DNA of 64,000 bases from Nitrospinota bacterium (GTDB taxonomy: Bacteria; Nitrospinota_A; UBA7883; JACRGQ01). The position numbers and the translations under genes are program-made. Under the pieces are notes generated by a model, which worked only from the letters and a program-made list of their open reading frames with translations, made no database searches and was not told the origin of the DNA. Positions 43,681 through 53,404 of the stretch are shown here, piece by piece. The stretch lies in NCBI GenBank assembly GCA_029881495.1, contig JAOUMJ010000007.1:1-64000 (forward strand), in the 5' to 3' direction. How positions within the stretch are numbered: the stretch's first letter is position 1; each line of letters starts with the position of its first letter.

Positions 43681-44613
43681 CTATACCGCCTCAAGCTCGG
43701 CCTTCAACTCCTCCGACAGCGGTTTTAAAAGCGCCTTTGCGTTCTGCCTCAGCTGGTTGCCGTCCTTTACCCCGACAAGCGCGGCTGTTACCGTTTTGTT
43801 GGACAAGACCCAGTTGAGCGCGAGATGCAGGAGGTTTTCCCCCCTCTCTTCGGCTATTTTCGAAAGTTTGCCGACTCTCCTGAAAGCTTCATCGATCTTA
43901 TCTTTTTTAAATAGCCCCATGTTCCCCTTCCCCCGCCAGTCGTTGAATGCGGAAGAGCTGTTGTATTTTCCAGAGAGAAGGCCGGACGCGAGCGGGCTGT
44001 AGGCAAGGACGCCGATACCCTCCTGGGCGCAAAATGGAAGAAGCTCATCTTCGATCTCTCTTTCCAGAAGGTTGTACTTCGGCTGGATTGAATCGATCGG
44101 AGCTATTCCCGACGCTTCGCGTAGAAGCGGGAGGTTGAAGTTGCTCACCCCTATCGCCATGATCTTCTGTTCCTCTTTCAGTTTGGCAAGTTCTTCCATG
44201 GTAGGTCCGACAGGATCGTCGGCGGAGGGCCAATGTATCTGGTACAGGTCTATCCTGTCGGTTTGCAGTCTCCGCAGGGAAAGTTCCACCTCTTCGCGGA
44301 TCGACTTCGGTTTCAGGTCGCGGTAAAGGGTGGCGAGATCTTCCTTCTTCCATCGAAGTCCGCATTTCGTCGCGATGAAGATATTGTCGCGATATGGCTT
44401 CAACGCTTTGCCTATCAACTCTTCACTCCTGCCGAATCCATAGACAGGTGCGGTATCGAAAATATTTATGTTGGCTTCCAAAGCCGCCGAGATCGCCTCC
44501 ATGGAGGCCTTTTCCCCCTTTGATTCCCAGAACGGAGCGCCCCCTATCTGCCAGGCGCCGAAAGCGATCTCCGAAAATTTCATTCCGGTTCTTCCAAGTT
44601 CACGATATTTCAT
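43681..44613 (-). CDS. aldo/keto reductase
   Basis: 310 residues from the ATG at 44613, chosen for GGGAG 5 bases upstream; an in-frame ATG at 44709 adds a non-family leader that overlaps the next divergent gene. FGAWQIGG, FDTAPVYGFGRSEELIGKAL (Asp and Tyr of the catalytic tetrad), and IDLYQIHWPS (His) mark the family. It is an NADPH-dependent reductase of aldehydes or ketones. It is convergent with the nucleotidyltransferase. Confidence 0.92.
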   Translation of the reverse strand: MKYRELGRTGMKFSEIAFGAWQIGGAPFWESKGEKASMEAISAALEANINIFDTAPVYGFGRSEELIGKALKPYRDNIFIATKCGLRWKKEDLATLYRDLKPKSIREEVELSLRRLQTDRIDLYQIHWPSADDPVGPTMEELAKLKEEQKIMAIGVSNFNLPLLREASGIAPIDSIQPKYNLLEREIEDELLPFCAQEGIGVLAYSPLASGLLSGKYNSSSAFNDWRGKGNMGLFKKDKIDEAFRRVGKLSKIAEERGENLLHLALNWVLSNKTVTAALVGVKDGNQLRQNAKALLKPLSEELKAELEAV

Positions 44614-44699
44614 AAAAACTCCCTGCATCTGTTTACGCGAAAAAGGGGGCGAAAAAAAAACGCGCCGAACCTCTCTTTTCCCTATAATCACACCTGAAT

Positions 44700-46256
44700 A
44701 TGAAAACAATAATGGAACGTCCCCTTATTCTAACCGTTTCTGCGGGTTTCATTCTCTCACTATTTCAAATTGTTTCATACGATGTCTGGTGGCACATCGC
44801 TTCCGGCAGATGGATGGTGGAAAATCTCGGTTTCCCCTTCAAGGATCCTTTTTCGTTTACCACTGCGGGGGCGAAATGGGTTTTTCACAACTGGCTTTTC
44901 GATCTACCGCTGTTCGCAGTACATCAAATATCCGGCGTTGATGGACTGGTTGTATTCCGGGCCATCCTCGTCGCGCTCTTTTCGGCCTCGCTTTATTTCC
45001 TATTCAGGTTAAAGGTCCCCGCCTGGCAATCTGCCCTTCTCGCAATCGCCGTTATTGCGTCACTGCGCCTAAGGTTTTTTCTACGGCCGATCCTTGCGTC
45101 CGACATTCTTTTCGTCCTTGTCCTTTTTCAGCTAGTCCGGCTTTACGGCAGGGAGAGATTAAGCATGAGCGTCAGGGATCTTTACAAGGTGCCTCTGCTT
45201 ATTTTTTTCTGGTCGAATCTTCACGCTGGTGTTGTATTCGGCCTTATCACCGCAGGAACTTTTCTGCTTTCATCGATAGTTGAGAGGCGGAACTGGAAAC
45301 CTTTTGCCGCCCTGTTCGGGGCTTCATTTATCGCCGGACTTGTAAATCCGAATCACATTCATATCTATCTTTATTCGTTCAGATACCTCCTTTTTAAAAA
45401 GGAGGTCGCCTTTCTGAACGCTGAACACGCTCCCCCTCCGCTTCCATGGGAGCTTCCCCAGCTTACTATTTACTGGCTGGTGATCTTCGCCGCGATGGTT
45501 TTGATATTCGCGAGAGCGAGGAAAGCTCCGCCGTATGCCGTCATGCTGGTCGCCGGCTTCGGCTATCTTGGCCTCACCTCGTTTAGAGGGATGGAGCCGT
45601 TTTGCATAGTTTCGCTCTTTACCGTCGTCACCCTCTGGCAGAACCGCATCGAAAATATCCGGCTGAAACAGGTCGTCTATTTAGCAATTATGGCAATCGT
45701 TTCCATAGCGGCGGTATACTCCCAGCCCTTGGATACGGGACGAGGGATCGCAATGGACCGCATCCCGGTATCGGCGGTTGATTTTATTGAGAAGGTGCCC
45801 ATGGAAGGGGAGATGTTCAATTCGCACCCCTTTGGCGGCTACCTCATCTACCGTTTATATCCATCGCGCAAGGTATTCATCGACGGGCGGGACCTCCTTC
45901 ACGCGAACACGATAAGGAGGCTGGAGGATTTCGGATACGCAAAAATGCTCGATCTCTACAAAGTCGAATGGGTTATCGCCGGATACAGGGACGCCGTTTT
46001 GAAAAACCTGCCGATGGAAGAGTGGAGCGTTGTTTACTTCGACGATATTTCCGTGATCCTTGCAAGGAGAGGGGGGAGAAACAGCGGGGTGATAGAAAAG
46101 TACGGCTACCGTCAGATCACCCCTTTCAACCTGGAAGAGAAGGTGAGCGCTTCATCCGGTGCCGAGAGGGAAGAGGTAAAAAATGAGCTTGAAAGGGCGG
46201 TCAATTCCAGCCGGCAGACATCAGGACTGGGAACGTATCTCGAAAGGCTGAGGTAG
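44700..46256 (+). CDS. polytopic membrane protein of unknown function
   Basis: 518 residues with about ten membrane segments in the first 360, then a soluble C-terminal domain (about 370-518) containing FNSHPFGGYLIYRLYPS and VFIDGRDLLH. The first extracytoplasmic loop reads YDVWWHIASGRWMVENLGFP. That arrangement (a DxWWH-type loop, many helices, soluble tail) resembles GT-C-like or O-antigen-ligase-like proteins in outline. I cannot name a family. It is divergent from the aldo/keto reductase with 86 bases between. Confidence 0.7.
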   Translation: MKTIMERPLILTVSAGFILSLFQIVSYDVWWHIASGRWMVENLGFPFKDPFSFTTAGAKWVFHNWLFDLPLFAVHQISGVDGLVVFRAILVALFSASLYFLFRLKVPAWQSALLAIAVIASLRLRFFLRPILASDILFVLVLFQLVRLYGRERLSMSVRDLYKVPLLIFFWSNLHAGVVFGLITAGTFLLSSIVERRNWKPFAALFGASFIAGLVNPNHIHIYLYSFRYLLFKKEVAFLNAEHAPPPLPWELPQLTIYWLVIFAAMVLIFARARKAPPYAVMLVAGFGYLGLTSFRGMEPFCIVSLFTVVTLWQNRIENIRLKQVVYLAIMAIVSIAAVYSQPLDTGRGIAMDRIPVSAVDFIEKVPMEGEMFNSHPFGGYLIYRLYPSRKVFIDGRDLLHANTIRRLEDFGYAKMLDLYKVEWVIAGYRDAVLKNLPMEEWSVVYFDDISVILARRGGRNSGVIEKYGYRQITPFNLEEKVSASSGAEREEVKNELERAVNSSRQTSGLGTYLERLR

Positions 46257-46267
46257 GAGAACCTCTT

Positions 46268-47056
46268 TTACAGAAGGTGGTAATTCAGCTGATGCGCTTT
46301 GGTGAAATACTTCCCTTTCAGAAGGTTGATAAGTATCAGGGCGGTCAACAGCACAGTGCTTGAAATCATGAACATCACGATTATCTGATATTTTGCCGCA
46401 ACTACCGGCGACGCCCCTCCAAGGATCTGTCCGGTCATCATGCCGGGGAGATGCACAAAACCGACAGTGAACATCGCGTTGAACGTCGGTATGAGGGTTG
46501 CCCGAACTGCGGATCTTTTCATCTCTATGCAGGCCCGCGTGGAGGAGTGGCCGAGTATCAGCATAGTCTCCACCTCCGCTTTCCTGTTCTTCAATTCGGA
46601 GAGGAACCGCTCTCCAGCCATTGAGCCGGAGTTCAGCGCGTTCCCCATTATCATTCCGGCAAGCGGGAGAAGGTACCGGGGATCGTACCACGGCTCTATC
46701 TTCAGGATAACTTCTGTAACAATGAAGGTGTTCACTATCGTCCCGGTGAATATCGCGAACCAGACGTATAGGCCGACATTCTTGACGCGAGAGGTCATCC
46801 TTTGCGATCCCGCTGTCGCGGCGATAACGCTCATCGTGATTATCAGTAGCACAACAAAATACCATCGGTTCAGGGCGAAGATATATTCGATGATGTAACC
46901 GACCAGAAGGAGTTGGACGACGCATCGTACCGCGGCATGGAGGAAGGTCTTTTCAATGCCGAGCTGTTCCTTAATGGAGAGTGCAATAACTATCCCGAAC
47001 AGGAGGGCGACCATCGCCAGATCGAGCGCTGAGGGATCGATCACGACACTGTTCAT
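46268..47056 (-). CDS. fetB: FetB-type ABC transporter permease (UPF0014)
   Basis: 262 residues, about seven membrane segments. AVRCVVQLLLVGYIIEYIF, MGNALNSGSMAGERF and GFVHLPGMMTGQILGG are hallmarks of the FetB/YbbM (UPF0014) family, which with FetA exports iron and raises oxidative-stress resistance. It overlaps the ATPase gene by 4 bases. Confidence 0.9.
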   Translation of the reverse strand: MNSVVIDPSALDLAMVALLFGIVIALSIKEQLGIEKTFLHAAVRCVVQLLLVGYIIEYIFALNRWYFVVLLIITMSVIAATAGSQRMTSRVKNVGLYVWFAIFTGTIVNTFIVTEVILKIEPWYDPRYLLPLAGMIMGNALNSGSMAGERFLSELKNRKAEVETMLILGHSSTRACIEMKRSAVRATLIPTFNAMFTVGFVHLPGMMTGQILGGASPVVAAKYQIIVMFMISSTVLLTALILINLLKGKYFTKAHQLNYHLL

Positions 47057-47733
47057 ATGAACCCACCTTTATCAAGGCGCATCTGCCTCCCTTTTCCGTT
47101 TGCGATCTTCAGTTCGTCGTGCGTGACCCATACCGCGGAGAGCCCCCCCTCCCCATGGAGGCGGAGGAACGATTCCTGGAACCTCTCCCGGTTGTCCGGA
47201 TCGAGCGCGGCTGTCGGTTCATCGAGGAGTATCACGTCGGGTTTCATCAGTAGCGCGCGAATAACGGAAAACCGCTGAGACTGCCCTACCGATATACGGG
47301 AGCCGGAGTTTTCAAGGAGATTGTGCGGAAGGTTGAATGCGTCCATCAGGTGGACGATCTTCTCTTCCCCCGCATCCGGCGCGGCAAAGAGCAGGTTCTC
47401 TCTTACCGTCATCTCCGGCATGAGGAATGTGGTTTGCGGCACCAGCTGTATTTTCCGTCTCAGTTCCATTACGTCAATGGAGTGGTACTCCTTCCCGTTA
47501 AATTCCATTCTGCCGGTGTCGGGATCTATGAGGCGGTTAAGGAGTTTCAGGAAGGTGCTTTTTCCGCAACCCGATTCCCCCTTGATAAATATAATTTCAC
47601 CGCTATTAAGGGTAAAATGGATATTGTGTAGCAGGGGTCTTCCTGCCGGGTCAGCAGAGCCATCTTTGGCAGATTTAAACTCCCCTGTCGGGAATTTGTA
47701 AGTTACGCCAGCCGCATCAATAATGGAAATCAT
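47053..47733 (-). CDS. fetA: FetA-type ABC transporter ATPase
   Basis: 226 residues. Walker A GESGCGKSTFL, Q-loop QLVPQTTFLM, signature ISVGQSQRFSVIRALL, Walker B VILLDEPTAALD and switch His WVTHD are all intact. It pairs with the FetB permease immediately downstream. The signature SVGQS is a variant of LSGGQ, as is common in this subfamily. Confidence 0.9.
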   Translation of the reverse strand: MISIIDAAGVTYKFPTGEFKSAKDGSADPAGRPLLHNIHFTLNSGEIIFIKGESGCGKSTFLKLLNRLIDPDTGRMEFNGKEYHSIDVMELRRKIQLVPQTTFLMPEMTVRENLLFAAPDAGEEKIVHLMDAFNLPHNLLENSGSRISVGQSQRFSVIRALLMKPDVILLDEPTAALDPDNRERFQESFLRLHGEGGLSAVWVTHDELKIANGKGRQMRLDKGGFI

Positions 47734-47805
47734 ATCAAGTAATTATTGCATTTTTCCGAAACAAAGGTAGTTAGCTTTTGAGGCAAAAAAGGAAAGAAAA
47801 ATATA

Positions 47806-47834
47806 TTGACAAGGGTATCTAATTTACATACAAT
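47806..47834 (+). promoter_or_regulatory. sigma-70 promoter of the J-domain gene
   Basis: TTGACA (47806-47811), 17-base spacer, TACAAT (47829-47834); 30 bases before the ATG at 47865. Confidence 0.8.
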
Positions 47835-47864
47835 TAGCCCTAATTTGGGGGTAAACGCTGGTAA

Positions 47865-48692
47865 ATGAAAAGGTGCTTTGACATACTTAATGTAAAACCT
47901 GGCGCCGATATGAGCGAGGTTAAAAAGGCCTATAGAAAGGCTGTTCAGAAATATCATCCCGATACAAATAATGGGATAGGTAACACCTATAAATTCAAAG
48001 AGGTAGTAAAGGCATACCGAGCGATACAGGACCATTACAAGGTTTTAGGGATAAAGCCTGCAGAGCCCCACGGGGTTTTTTCGTTCAACATCTTTGCCAT
48101 GCTGTTTCGCCCGTCGAGGCCGGTTGCCGTGAAGGGACTACGGAAAAAAAGGCTATATGACCATACCTATGTTGATCCGGTTCTCATGGATCTTCCGCTT
48201 GAAGAGCTCGCGCTTAGACTTACGGAATCGAGCAACGATTTTGTAAGGAAGCAGGGTGCCAGGGCGATGGCGGTAGTTTATGGCGCCGACGCGATTCCGA
48301 TATTGGGGAAGGAGCTTGAAACGGCACCTGCGGATCTGGCGGAGGAGATCATTTTCAGTCTCGGCTTAATTGATCATTTTGAATCTGCCAAGGTGCTTGA
48401 AAAGTATATGAGGCATCACAATGTGAAGATTGCCTGCACCGCGGTGAACGCGCTTGCTAATATCAACAGGCACTACTCGAGAAAACCTCTCAAGAGGATC
48501 GAGAGGGAGGGGCGCTCCCTGTTGCAACGCATTAGGGGGATGTTTGACAACAAGAACCTGTTACAGCTCGTGCGGGATGGGCTTATTGAAAAATCTGAAT
48601 TCTACATTGCGCAGGCGATACGAAGGACCACGAGGGAATCGCTCCCGATCATTCTTCGCGAACTTGGTTGGGTTTTGCCGGAATCGATCTGA
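47865..48692 (+). CDS. J-domain protein with HEAT-like repeats
   Basis: 275 residues. The N-terminal J domain has KCFDILNV-type opening, AYRKAVQKYHPDTNN with the HPD motif that stimulates DnaK ATPase (His-Pro-Asp about residue 33). It lacks the G/F and zinc regions of DnaJ. From about 105 to 215, repeating helices (DFVRKQGARAMAVVYGADAI, NVKIACTAVNALANI) look like HEAT repeats, suggesting protein binding. It is probably a co-chaperone with a specific client. Despite being just upstream of the ribosomal cluster it is separated by 619 bp. Confidence 0.82.
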   Translation: MKRCFDILNVKPGADMSEVKKAYRKAVQKYHPDTNNGIGNTYKFKEVVKAYRAIQDHYKVLGIKPAEPHGVFSFNIFAMLFRPSRPVAVKGLRKKRLYDHTYVDPVLMDLPLEELALRLTESSNDFVRKQGARAMAVVYGADAIPILGKELETAPADLAEEIIFSLGLIDHFESAKVLEKYMRHHNVKIACTAVNALANINRHYSRKPLKRIEREGRSLLQRIRGMFDNKNLLQLVRDGLIEKSEFYIAQAIRRTTRESLPIILRELGWVLPESI

Positions 48693-48715
48693 CGCAATTT
48701 CCTGGTTCCTTTTTT

Positions 48716-48752
48716 TCTCCTCTCCTCTCCTCTCCTCTCCTCTCCTCTCCTC
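48716..48752. repeat. TCTCC pentanucleotide microsatellite
   Basis: Seven exact TCTCC units plus TC, directly after a T-run and 24 bases after the J-domain stop. It is non-coding. The remaining gap to 49311 is AT-rich with A-runs at about 49062-49082 and holds only the rplV promoter. Confidence 0.9.
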
Positions 48753-49223
48753 AAGTTTTTCCCATAAACATCCATTGATTTGTCAGATCTGAAAAACCTT
48801 ATTTTTAGTCGACAGTAATGAAGATATCGCAGGCCTTTACAGGTAAATCCTTGCAACGGGTGAAGTAGTTAATAAGGGACCAGTGTTGCGTGGAGAAGCT
48901 CTTCAGCGGTACGCTTGCTATGTTTACAAAGTTCTGGTTCGGCAAAAAATAGCCCACATGATCGTAAAATGCCGCCCCTTATATTCAAATATCACCGACT
49001 TTTTGAACAATGAGCGGACAATATTTATCGGCTGTTTGCCTCCGATTTTAGCCTTTAAAAAAACATAAAAAAAATAAAAAAAAAGATTAGGTTTCACGCG
49101 TACATCGTGTATACTTCGTACTTCGCTTCCTGGATTTTGCGGCGCCGGTAACGGCGAGCAGGACAAGGGGATTCGGAAAACCGTTTTCGATAGGGAAAGC
49201 AGGTTCTGAATGCAAGAAACTTC

Positions 49224-49252
49224 TTGACATTCCTTCCCTTCGAAAATAAACT
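49224..49252 (+). promoter_or_regulatory. strong sigma-70 promoter of the ribosomal cluster
   Basis: TTGACA (49224-49229), 17-base spacer, TAAACT (49247-49252). It lies 60 bases before the rplV ATG and is preceded by no ribosomal gene, so the cluster starts here. The gap 48693-49311 contains no rpsS, rplB or other S10-operon remnant that I can find. Confidence 0.8.
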
Positions 49253-49311
49253 TACGTGCTTTCGTGCCATTTAGTGGTGCGGCAGAGAAATTGTTGAATT
49301 TAAAGGAAGAT

Positions 49312-49941
49312 ATGGAAGCCAGCGCTAAACTGAGATTTGTAAGGATGTCACCCCAGAAGGGACGGCTGATCGCGGACATGGTTCGCGGCAAAAAAGTCGG
49401 TGACGCGCTAAATATGCTTCATTTCACGAACACGAAACCTGCGAAGATTATCGAGAAGCTTTTAAAAAGCGCCCGCGCAAATGCGGAAGAAAAAAATGTG
49501 GGCGATCCTGATGCGATGATCATCAAGACAATATTGGTCGACAAGGGACCGGTTATGAAGCGTCAGCTTCCGAGGGCAAGGGGGCGCGTGGATGTTCTTC
49601 ACAAACCTTTCAGTCACATTACCCTGATACTCGAATCGCATGAAGAGGAAGGGGCCAAGAGAAAGGCGCCTCCAGCGAAAAAAGGAGTTGTCAAAAAGGG
49701 CGCAGAGGTGAAGACCGAAAAGAAGAGCGAGGCCGTAAAAGGCGAGGCCGAAAAGGCGCCAGCCAAGAAGGCCACGGTTAAAAAGACTTCCACGAAGAAA
49801 CCGGTAGCAAAGAAAACGGCTGATGCCAAGAAGGGCACAGCGAAGAAGGCGGCAGCCAAGAAGGCTGTCGCGAAAAAGACCGTTGCCAAGAAGAGCGCGG
49901 CAAAGAAGACAACCGCGAAGAAAAGCGCGAAGAAGAAATAA
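49312..49941 (+). CDS. rplV: ribosomal protein L22 with Lys/Ala-rich tail
   Basis: 209 residues from the ATG at 49312 (AAAGGAAGA upstream). Residues 1-112 are normal L22 ([39 protein letters not shown]). The last 95 residues are made of repeating (A/V)AKK units ([18 protein letters not shown]) like the histone H1 C-terminus. Normal L22 is about 110-120 residues. The tail is strongly basic and probably unstructured, and would extend outside the ribosome or bind RNA or DNA. It is the first gene of the cluster. Confidence 0.95.
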   Translation: MEASAKLRFVRMSPQKGRLIADMVRGKKVGDALNMLHFTNTKPAKIIEKLLKSARANAEEKNVGDPDAMIIKTILVDKGPVMKRQLPRARGRVDVLHKPFSHITLILESHEEEGAKRKAPPAKKGVVKKGAEVKTEKKSEAVKGEAEKAPAKKATVKKTSTKKPVAKKTADAKKGTAKKAAAKKAVAKKTVAKKSAAKKTTAKKSAKKK

Positions 49942-49955
49942 AGGAAGGAGCAGCT

Positions 49956-50669
49956 TTGGGTCAGAAAACGCATCCAATTGGTTTCAGGCTTGGTGTCAAC
50001 AAGTCTTGGCTTTCGAACTGGTATGCCGAGGCTGATTACGCGAAGCAGTTGCATCACGACTTGGCTCTCAGGAAATACATACACAAGCAACTCTCTCACG
50101 CAGGCGTAGCCAGGGTCGAGATTGAGAGGCGCTCAAAACAGCTCAAGATAAATATTCATACATCAAGGCCGGGGATCATCATCGGTAAAAAGGGTTCGGA
50201 GGTCGATGCGCTGAAGAAGACCCTGCAGAAGATGGTCGGGGGTAAGATGGAGATATCTCTTAACATTAAAGAGGTTCGCCGCCCGGAAATTAACGCTCAG
50301 CTTGTGGCGGAAAATATCGCCATGCAGCTTGAGAGGCGAATCGCATACAGGCGGGCTATGAAGAAATCGCTCTCGACAGCGATGAGGTTTGGCGCGAAGG
50401 GTATCCGCATAAACTGCTCAGGCAGGTTGAACGGGGCAGAGATAGCGCGCGTTGCATGGTATCGCGAAGGAAGGGTGCCGCTTCATACTCTCCGCGCGGA
50501 CATAGATTTTGGATTTGCGGAAGCCCAGACCACCTTTGGCGTTATCGGCGTAAAGGCATGGGTTTTTCATGGAGAGATTCTTAAGGTAAGAGATTCGTCG
50601 GTTGCCGCCAGCGACATGCTCGACGAAAAGATGGGCAAGGACAGCTCAAAAAGGGAAGATAATGCTTAG
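49956..50669 (+). CDS. rpsC: ribosomal protein S3
   Basis: 237 residues, TTG start at 49956 (GGAAGGAG upstream), beginning [17 protein letters not shown]. The KH domain GxxG is [15 protein letters not shown]-terminal [14 protein letters not shown] is intact. It overlaps rplP by 8 bases. Confidence 0.98.
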   Translation: MGQKTHPIGFRLGVNKSWLSNWYAEADYAKQLHHDLALRKYIHKQLSHAGVARVEIERRSKQLKINIHTSRPGIIIGKKGSEVDALKKTLQKMVGGKMEISLNIKEVRRPEINAQLVAENIAMQLERRIAYRRAMKKSLSTAMRFGAKGIRINCSGRLNGAEIARVAWYREGRVPLHTLRADIDFGFAEAQTTFGVIGVKAWVFHGEILKVRDSSVAASDMLDEKMGKDSSKREDNA

Positions 50670-51087
50670 TCCTAAAAAGGTTAAACATAGAAAACGCCAA
50701 AAGGGGCGGAACAGAGGCGTCGCGTGGCGCGGTTCCAGCATCTCATTTGGAAGCTACGCGCTCCAGGTTACAGAGCCGGGCTGGATCACTGACAGGCAGA
50801 TCGAAGCTGCCCGTATCGCGATGACAAGGCATGTGAAGCGCGGCGGTCAGGTATGGATACGGATATTCCCTGATAAGCCGATTACAAAGAAACCGCTTGA
50901 GGTCAGAATGGGTAAAGGTAAGGGTTCCCCAGAACAGTGGATAGCCCGCGTAAAGCAGGGAAGGATACTGTTTGAAATGGATGGGGTGGATCTGTCGACT
51001 GCGGAAGAGGCTTTGAGGCTCGCCGCGATGAAGCTGCCGCTTGCCACCAGAATACTTTCAAAGGAAACGAGAGGTTGCCTGTCATGA
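50662..51087 (+). CDS. rplP: ribosomal protein L16
   Basis: 141 residues from the ATG at 50662 (AGGGAAGA upstream), beginning [41 protein letters not shown] is typical. It sits at the base of the central protuberance in the 50S subunit. Its stop overlaps the rpmC start (ATGA). Confidence 0.98.
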   Translation: MLSPKKVKHRKRQKGRNRGVAWRGSSISFGSYALQVTEPGWITDRQIEAARIAMTRHVKRGGQVWIRIFPDKPITKKPLEVRMGKGKGSPEQWIARVKQGRILFEMDGVDLSTAEEALRLAAMKLPLATRILSKETRGCLS

Positions 51088-51296
51088 AGGCTTTGGAAAT
51101 AAGAGAACTGACGATAGAAGAGCTGTCGCTTAAGCTGGAAGAGTTGAGGAAAGAGTACCTTAACATGCGTTTCCAGAAGAGCACGCAGCAGTTGGAGAAA
51201 CCGCATCAGATATCGGTAGTAAAAAAGGATATCGCAAGGATGCTTACAGTATTAAATGAAAAGAAGAGGGTAAAAGATGTCAGCGCTTCCTCCTAG
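51084..51296 (+). CDS. rpmC: ribosomal protein L29
   Basis: 70 residues from the ATG at 51084 that overlaps the L16 stop; a TTG at 51075 is also possible. Two-helix hairpin with [19 protein letters not shown] and [17 protein letters not shown]. It lies near the peptide exit tunnel. Its end overlaps rpsQ by 20 bases. Confidence 0.96.
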   Translation: MKALEIRELTIEELSLKLEELRKEYLNMRFQKSTQQLEKPHQISVVKKDIARMLTVLNEKKRVKDVSASS

Positions 51297-51531
51297 ACGA
51301 AAAGTTCGCGTTGGCGAAGTAGTCAGCAACAAGATGGATAAGACCGTTGTGGTGAAGATCGAAAGGAAGATCATCCACCCTGTCTTCAAGAAGTTCATAA
51401 AGAAAACGAAAAAGCTTTACGCGCATGATGAAGACAACAAGTGCAAGATTGGGGACTTGGTCGAGATAGTTGAGACCCGCCCATTGAGCAAGACAAAGAG
51501 ATGGAAAGTATCTTCCATTGTTTCGGAATAG
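51277..51531 (+). CDS. rpsQ: ribosomal protein S17
   Basis: 84 residues. [21 protein letters not shown] opens the OB fold, [20 protein letters not shown] and [11 protein letters not shown] complete it. The start lies within the rpmC coding end, suggesting coupling. Confidence 0.97.
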   Translation: MSALPPRRKVRVGEVVSNKMDKTVVVKIERKIIHPVFKKFIKKTKKLYAHDEDNKCKIGDLVEIVETRPLSKTKRWKVSSIVSE

Positions 51532-51546
51532 GGTTGGGAAAACAGG

Positions 51547-51915
51547 ATGATTCAGCTTAGAACGGTATTGGAAGTGGCGGATAACTCCGGTGCCCGCGTA
51601 GTGCAGTGCATCAAGGTGCTAGGCGGCTCCACGCGGAGATACGCGAGGATCGGCGACGTCATAAAGGTTGCGGTTAAACAGGCGTCGCCAAACTCGAGCA
51701 TCAAAAAGGGCGAGGTGAAAAACGCCGTGATAGTGAGGACCAAGAAGGAGCGAAGGCGCTCGAACGGTTCATATATAAAGTTTGATACGAATGCGGCAGT
51801 GCTCATAAACGATGCCAGAGAGCCGCTCGGAACGCGTATTTTTGGCCCGGTAGGAAGGGAGCTGAGAGACAAGAGATTCATGAAAATCGTCTCGCTGGCC
51901 CCGGAGGTACTGTGA
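51547..51915 (+). CDS. rplN: ribosomal protein L14
   Basis: 122 residues, the normal length. [27 protein letters not shown] is the conserved opening (here the first half of the signature), with [24 protein letters not shown] mid-protein. It overlaps rplX by 4 bases. Confidence 0.98.
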   Translation: MIQLRTVLEVADNSGARVVQCIKVLGGSTRRYARIGDVIKVAVKQASPNSSIKKGEVKNAVIVRTKKERRRSNGSYIKFDTNAAVLINDAREPLGTRIFGPVGRELRDKRFMKIVSLAPEVL

Positions 51916-52238
51916 TCGCCATGAAAATACGGAAGGACGATATAGTGGAATTGATTGCCGGCAAGGACAAGGGTCGGCGCGGGAAAGTGCTATCGGCAAA
52001 TCCGGTAGACGGTTTTGTTACCGTAGAGAAGCTGAACATGGTGAAAAAGCACCAGAAGCCGAATGCCCAGATGAGGCAGGGCGGCATTGTAGACAAGGAG
52101 AACAAGATCCGTGTCGACAACGTAAAGGTTGTTTGTTCAAAATGCGATAAAGCTGTTCGGGTGGGGAAGAAAGCCCTTGAAGATGGAAAAAAGACACGCA
52201 TCTGCCGTTCATGCGGCGAAGTACTGGATGCGGTATAG
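51912..52238 (+). CDS. rplX: ribosomal protein L24, zinc-ribbon form
   Basis: 108 residues from the GTG at 51912; the ATG at 51921 is an alternative. GGAGG at 51903-51907 fits the GTG better for spacing 4, or the ATG for 13. KOW motif DKGRRGKVL. The C-terminal [10 protein letters not shown] ... CRSCGE has two CxxC pairs, the zinc form seen in some lineages. Confidence 0.97.
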   Translation: MIAMKIRKDDIVELIAGKDKGRRGKVLSANPVDGFVTVEKLNMVKKHQKPNAQMRQGGIVDKENKIRVDNVKVVCSKCDKAVRVGKKALEDGKKTRICRSCGEVLDAV

Positions 52239-52256
52239 GGAGAAGTGATTAAGTAA

Positions 52257-52799
52257 ATGGCATCGAAGCTGCACGAGAAATACAAGAACGAGGTTGTTCA
52301 GGCTCTGATGAAAGAGCTTGGGCTTAAGAACTATTACCAGGTTCCGAAGCTGGAGAAGATAACCCTGAACATGGGGCTTGGTGAAGCGGTCTCCGACAGC
52401 AAGGTGATCGAAGGGGGCGTATACACGCTTTCCACGATAACCGGTCAGAAGCCCGTTGTTACCAGGTCGAAGAAGGCGATATCGAACTTCAAGCTGAGGG
52501 CGGGAATACCGATAGGCGTGAAGGTAACAGTACGCGGAGAGAGGATGTACGAATTCCTCGAGCGGCTGATAGTCGCCGCGCTTCCTCGTGTAAGGGACTT
52601 CCGCGGAGTATCTGGAAAGGGTTTCGACGGGTACGGCAACTACACGCTTGGGATAAAGGAACAGCTCATTTTCCCGGAAATAGACTACGACAAGATTTAT
52701 AAGGTTATGGGAATGAACATTTCCATTGGAACGACCGCAAGGAACGATGTGGAAGGCAAAGCATTGCTTAGATTGCTCGGCATGCCGTTTAGGAATTAG
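52257..52799 (+). CDS. rplE: ribosomal protein L5
   Basis: 180 residues. [42 protein letters not shown] and [20 protein letters not shown] are family blocks. Binds 5S rRNA in the central protuberance. Confidence 0.98.
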   Translation: MASKLHEKYKNEVVQALMKELGLKNYYQVPKLEKITLNMGLGEAVSDSKVIEGGVYTLSTITGQKPVVTRSKKAISNFKLRAGIPIGVKVTVRGERMYEFLERLIVAALPRVRDFRGVSGKGFDGYGNYTLGIKEQLIFPEIDYDKIYKVMGMNISIGTTARNDVEGKALLRLLGMPFRN

Positions 52800-52811
52800 G
52801 AGGTATTAAAG

Positions 52812-52997
52812 TTGGCTAAAGCTTCAATGATGGCGAAGGCGAAAAAGAAGCCGAAGTTCAAGGTCAGGGCATACAACAGGTGTCCGCTTTGCGGGAGGCC
52901 AAGGGCGTTCCTCCGAAAATTCGAGATGTGCAGAATATGTTTTAGAAAACTGGCGCTGGAAGGAAAACTTCCTGGCGTAACAAAATCTAGCTGGTAA
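52812..52997 (+). CDS. rpsN: ribosomal protein S14, zinc-binding short form
   Basis: 61 residues with a TTG start at 52812 (GGAGG 8 bases upstream). [12 protein letters not shown] and CRICFRKLA give the CxxC-x12-CxxC zinc site, and GVTKSSW is the normal C-terminus. This is the short type Z variant. Confidence 0.96.
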   Translation: MAKASMMAKAKKKPKFKVRAYNRCPLCGRPRAFLRKFEMCRICFRKLALEGKLPGVTKSSW

Positions 52998-53007
52998 GGA
53001 TAAAGAT

Positions 53008-53403
53008 ATGGTAACTGATCCTATTGCAGACATGTTAACGAGAATAAGGAACGCCATGATGGCGGGCCATGACAAGGTGGACATACCTTCGTCCAACATG
53101 CTTGTGAATATCGCCGAAATACTCCGCAAGGAAGGCTATATAAACGATTACAAGGTGGTGAAGGATCATAAGCAGGGGACGCTCAAGATATTCATTAAAT
53201 GGATAAGGCCGAAAGAGGCCGCCATAAAGGGTATCAGGAGAATAAGCACCCCGGGCAGAAGAACATACACAAAGGCAAAGGATCTACCCAAAGTCTTGCG
53301 CGGACTTGGGATAGCGATAATTTCAACAAACAAAGGGATATTAACCGACCACGAAGCGCGGCAACAAAATTGCGGTGGTGAAATCCTGTGCTACGTCTGG
53401 TGA
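53008..53403 (+). CDS. rpsH: ribosomal protein S8
   Basis: 131 residues. TDPIADMLTRIRNAMMAGH opens it. The C-terminal ISTNKGILTDHEARQQNCGGE is the RNA-binding signature region. It ends 1 base before the rplF ATG. Confidence 0.98.
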   Translation: MVTDPIADMLTRIRNAMMAGHDKVDIPSSNMLVNIAEILRKEGYINDYKVVKDHKQGTLKIFIKWIRPKEAAIKGIRRISTPGRRTYTKAKDLPKVLRGLGIAIISTNKGILTDHEARQQNCGGEILCYVW

Positions 53404-53404
53404 T

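Noticed and set aside
44614-44709. N-terminal extension of the aldo/keto reductase to 44709
   Set aside because: It overlaps the divergent gene at 44700, adds residues unlike the family, and a good RBS precedes 44613.
49614-50099. Antisense hydrophobic 161-codon frame opposite rplV
   Set aside because: It is the complement of the AKK tail of L22 (Phe/Leu-rich by necessity), with no independent signal.
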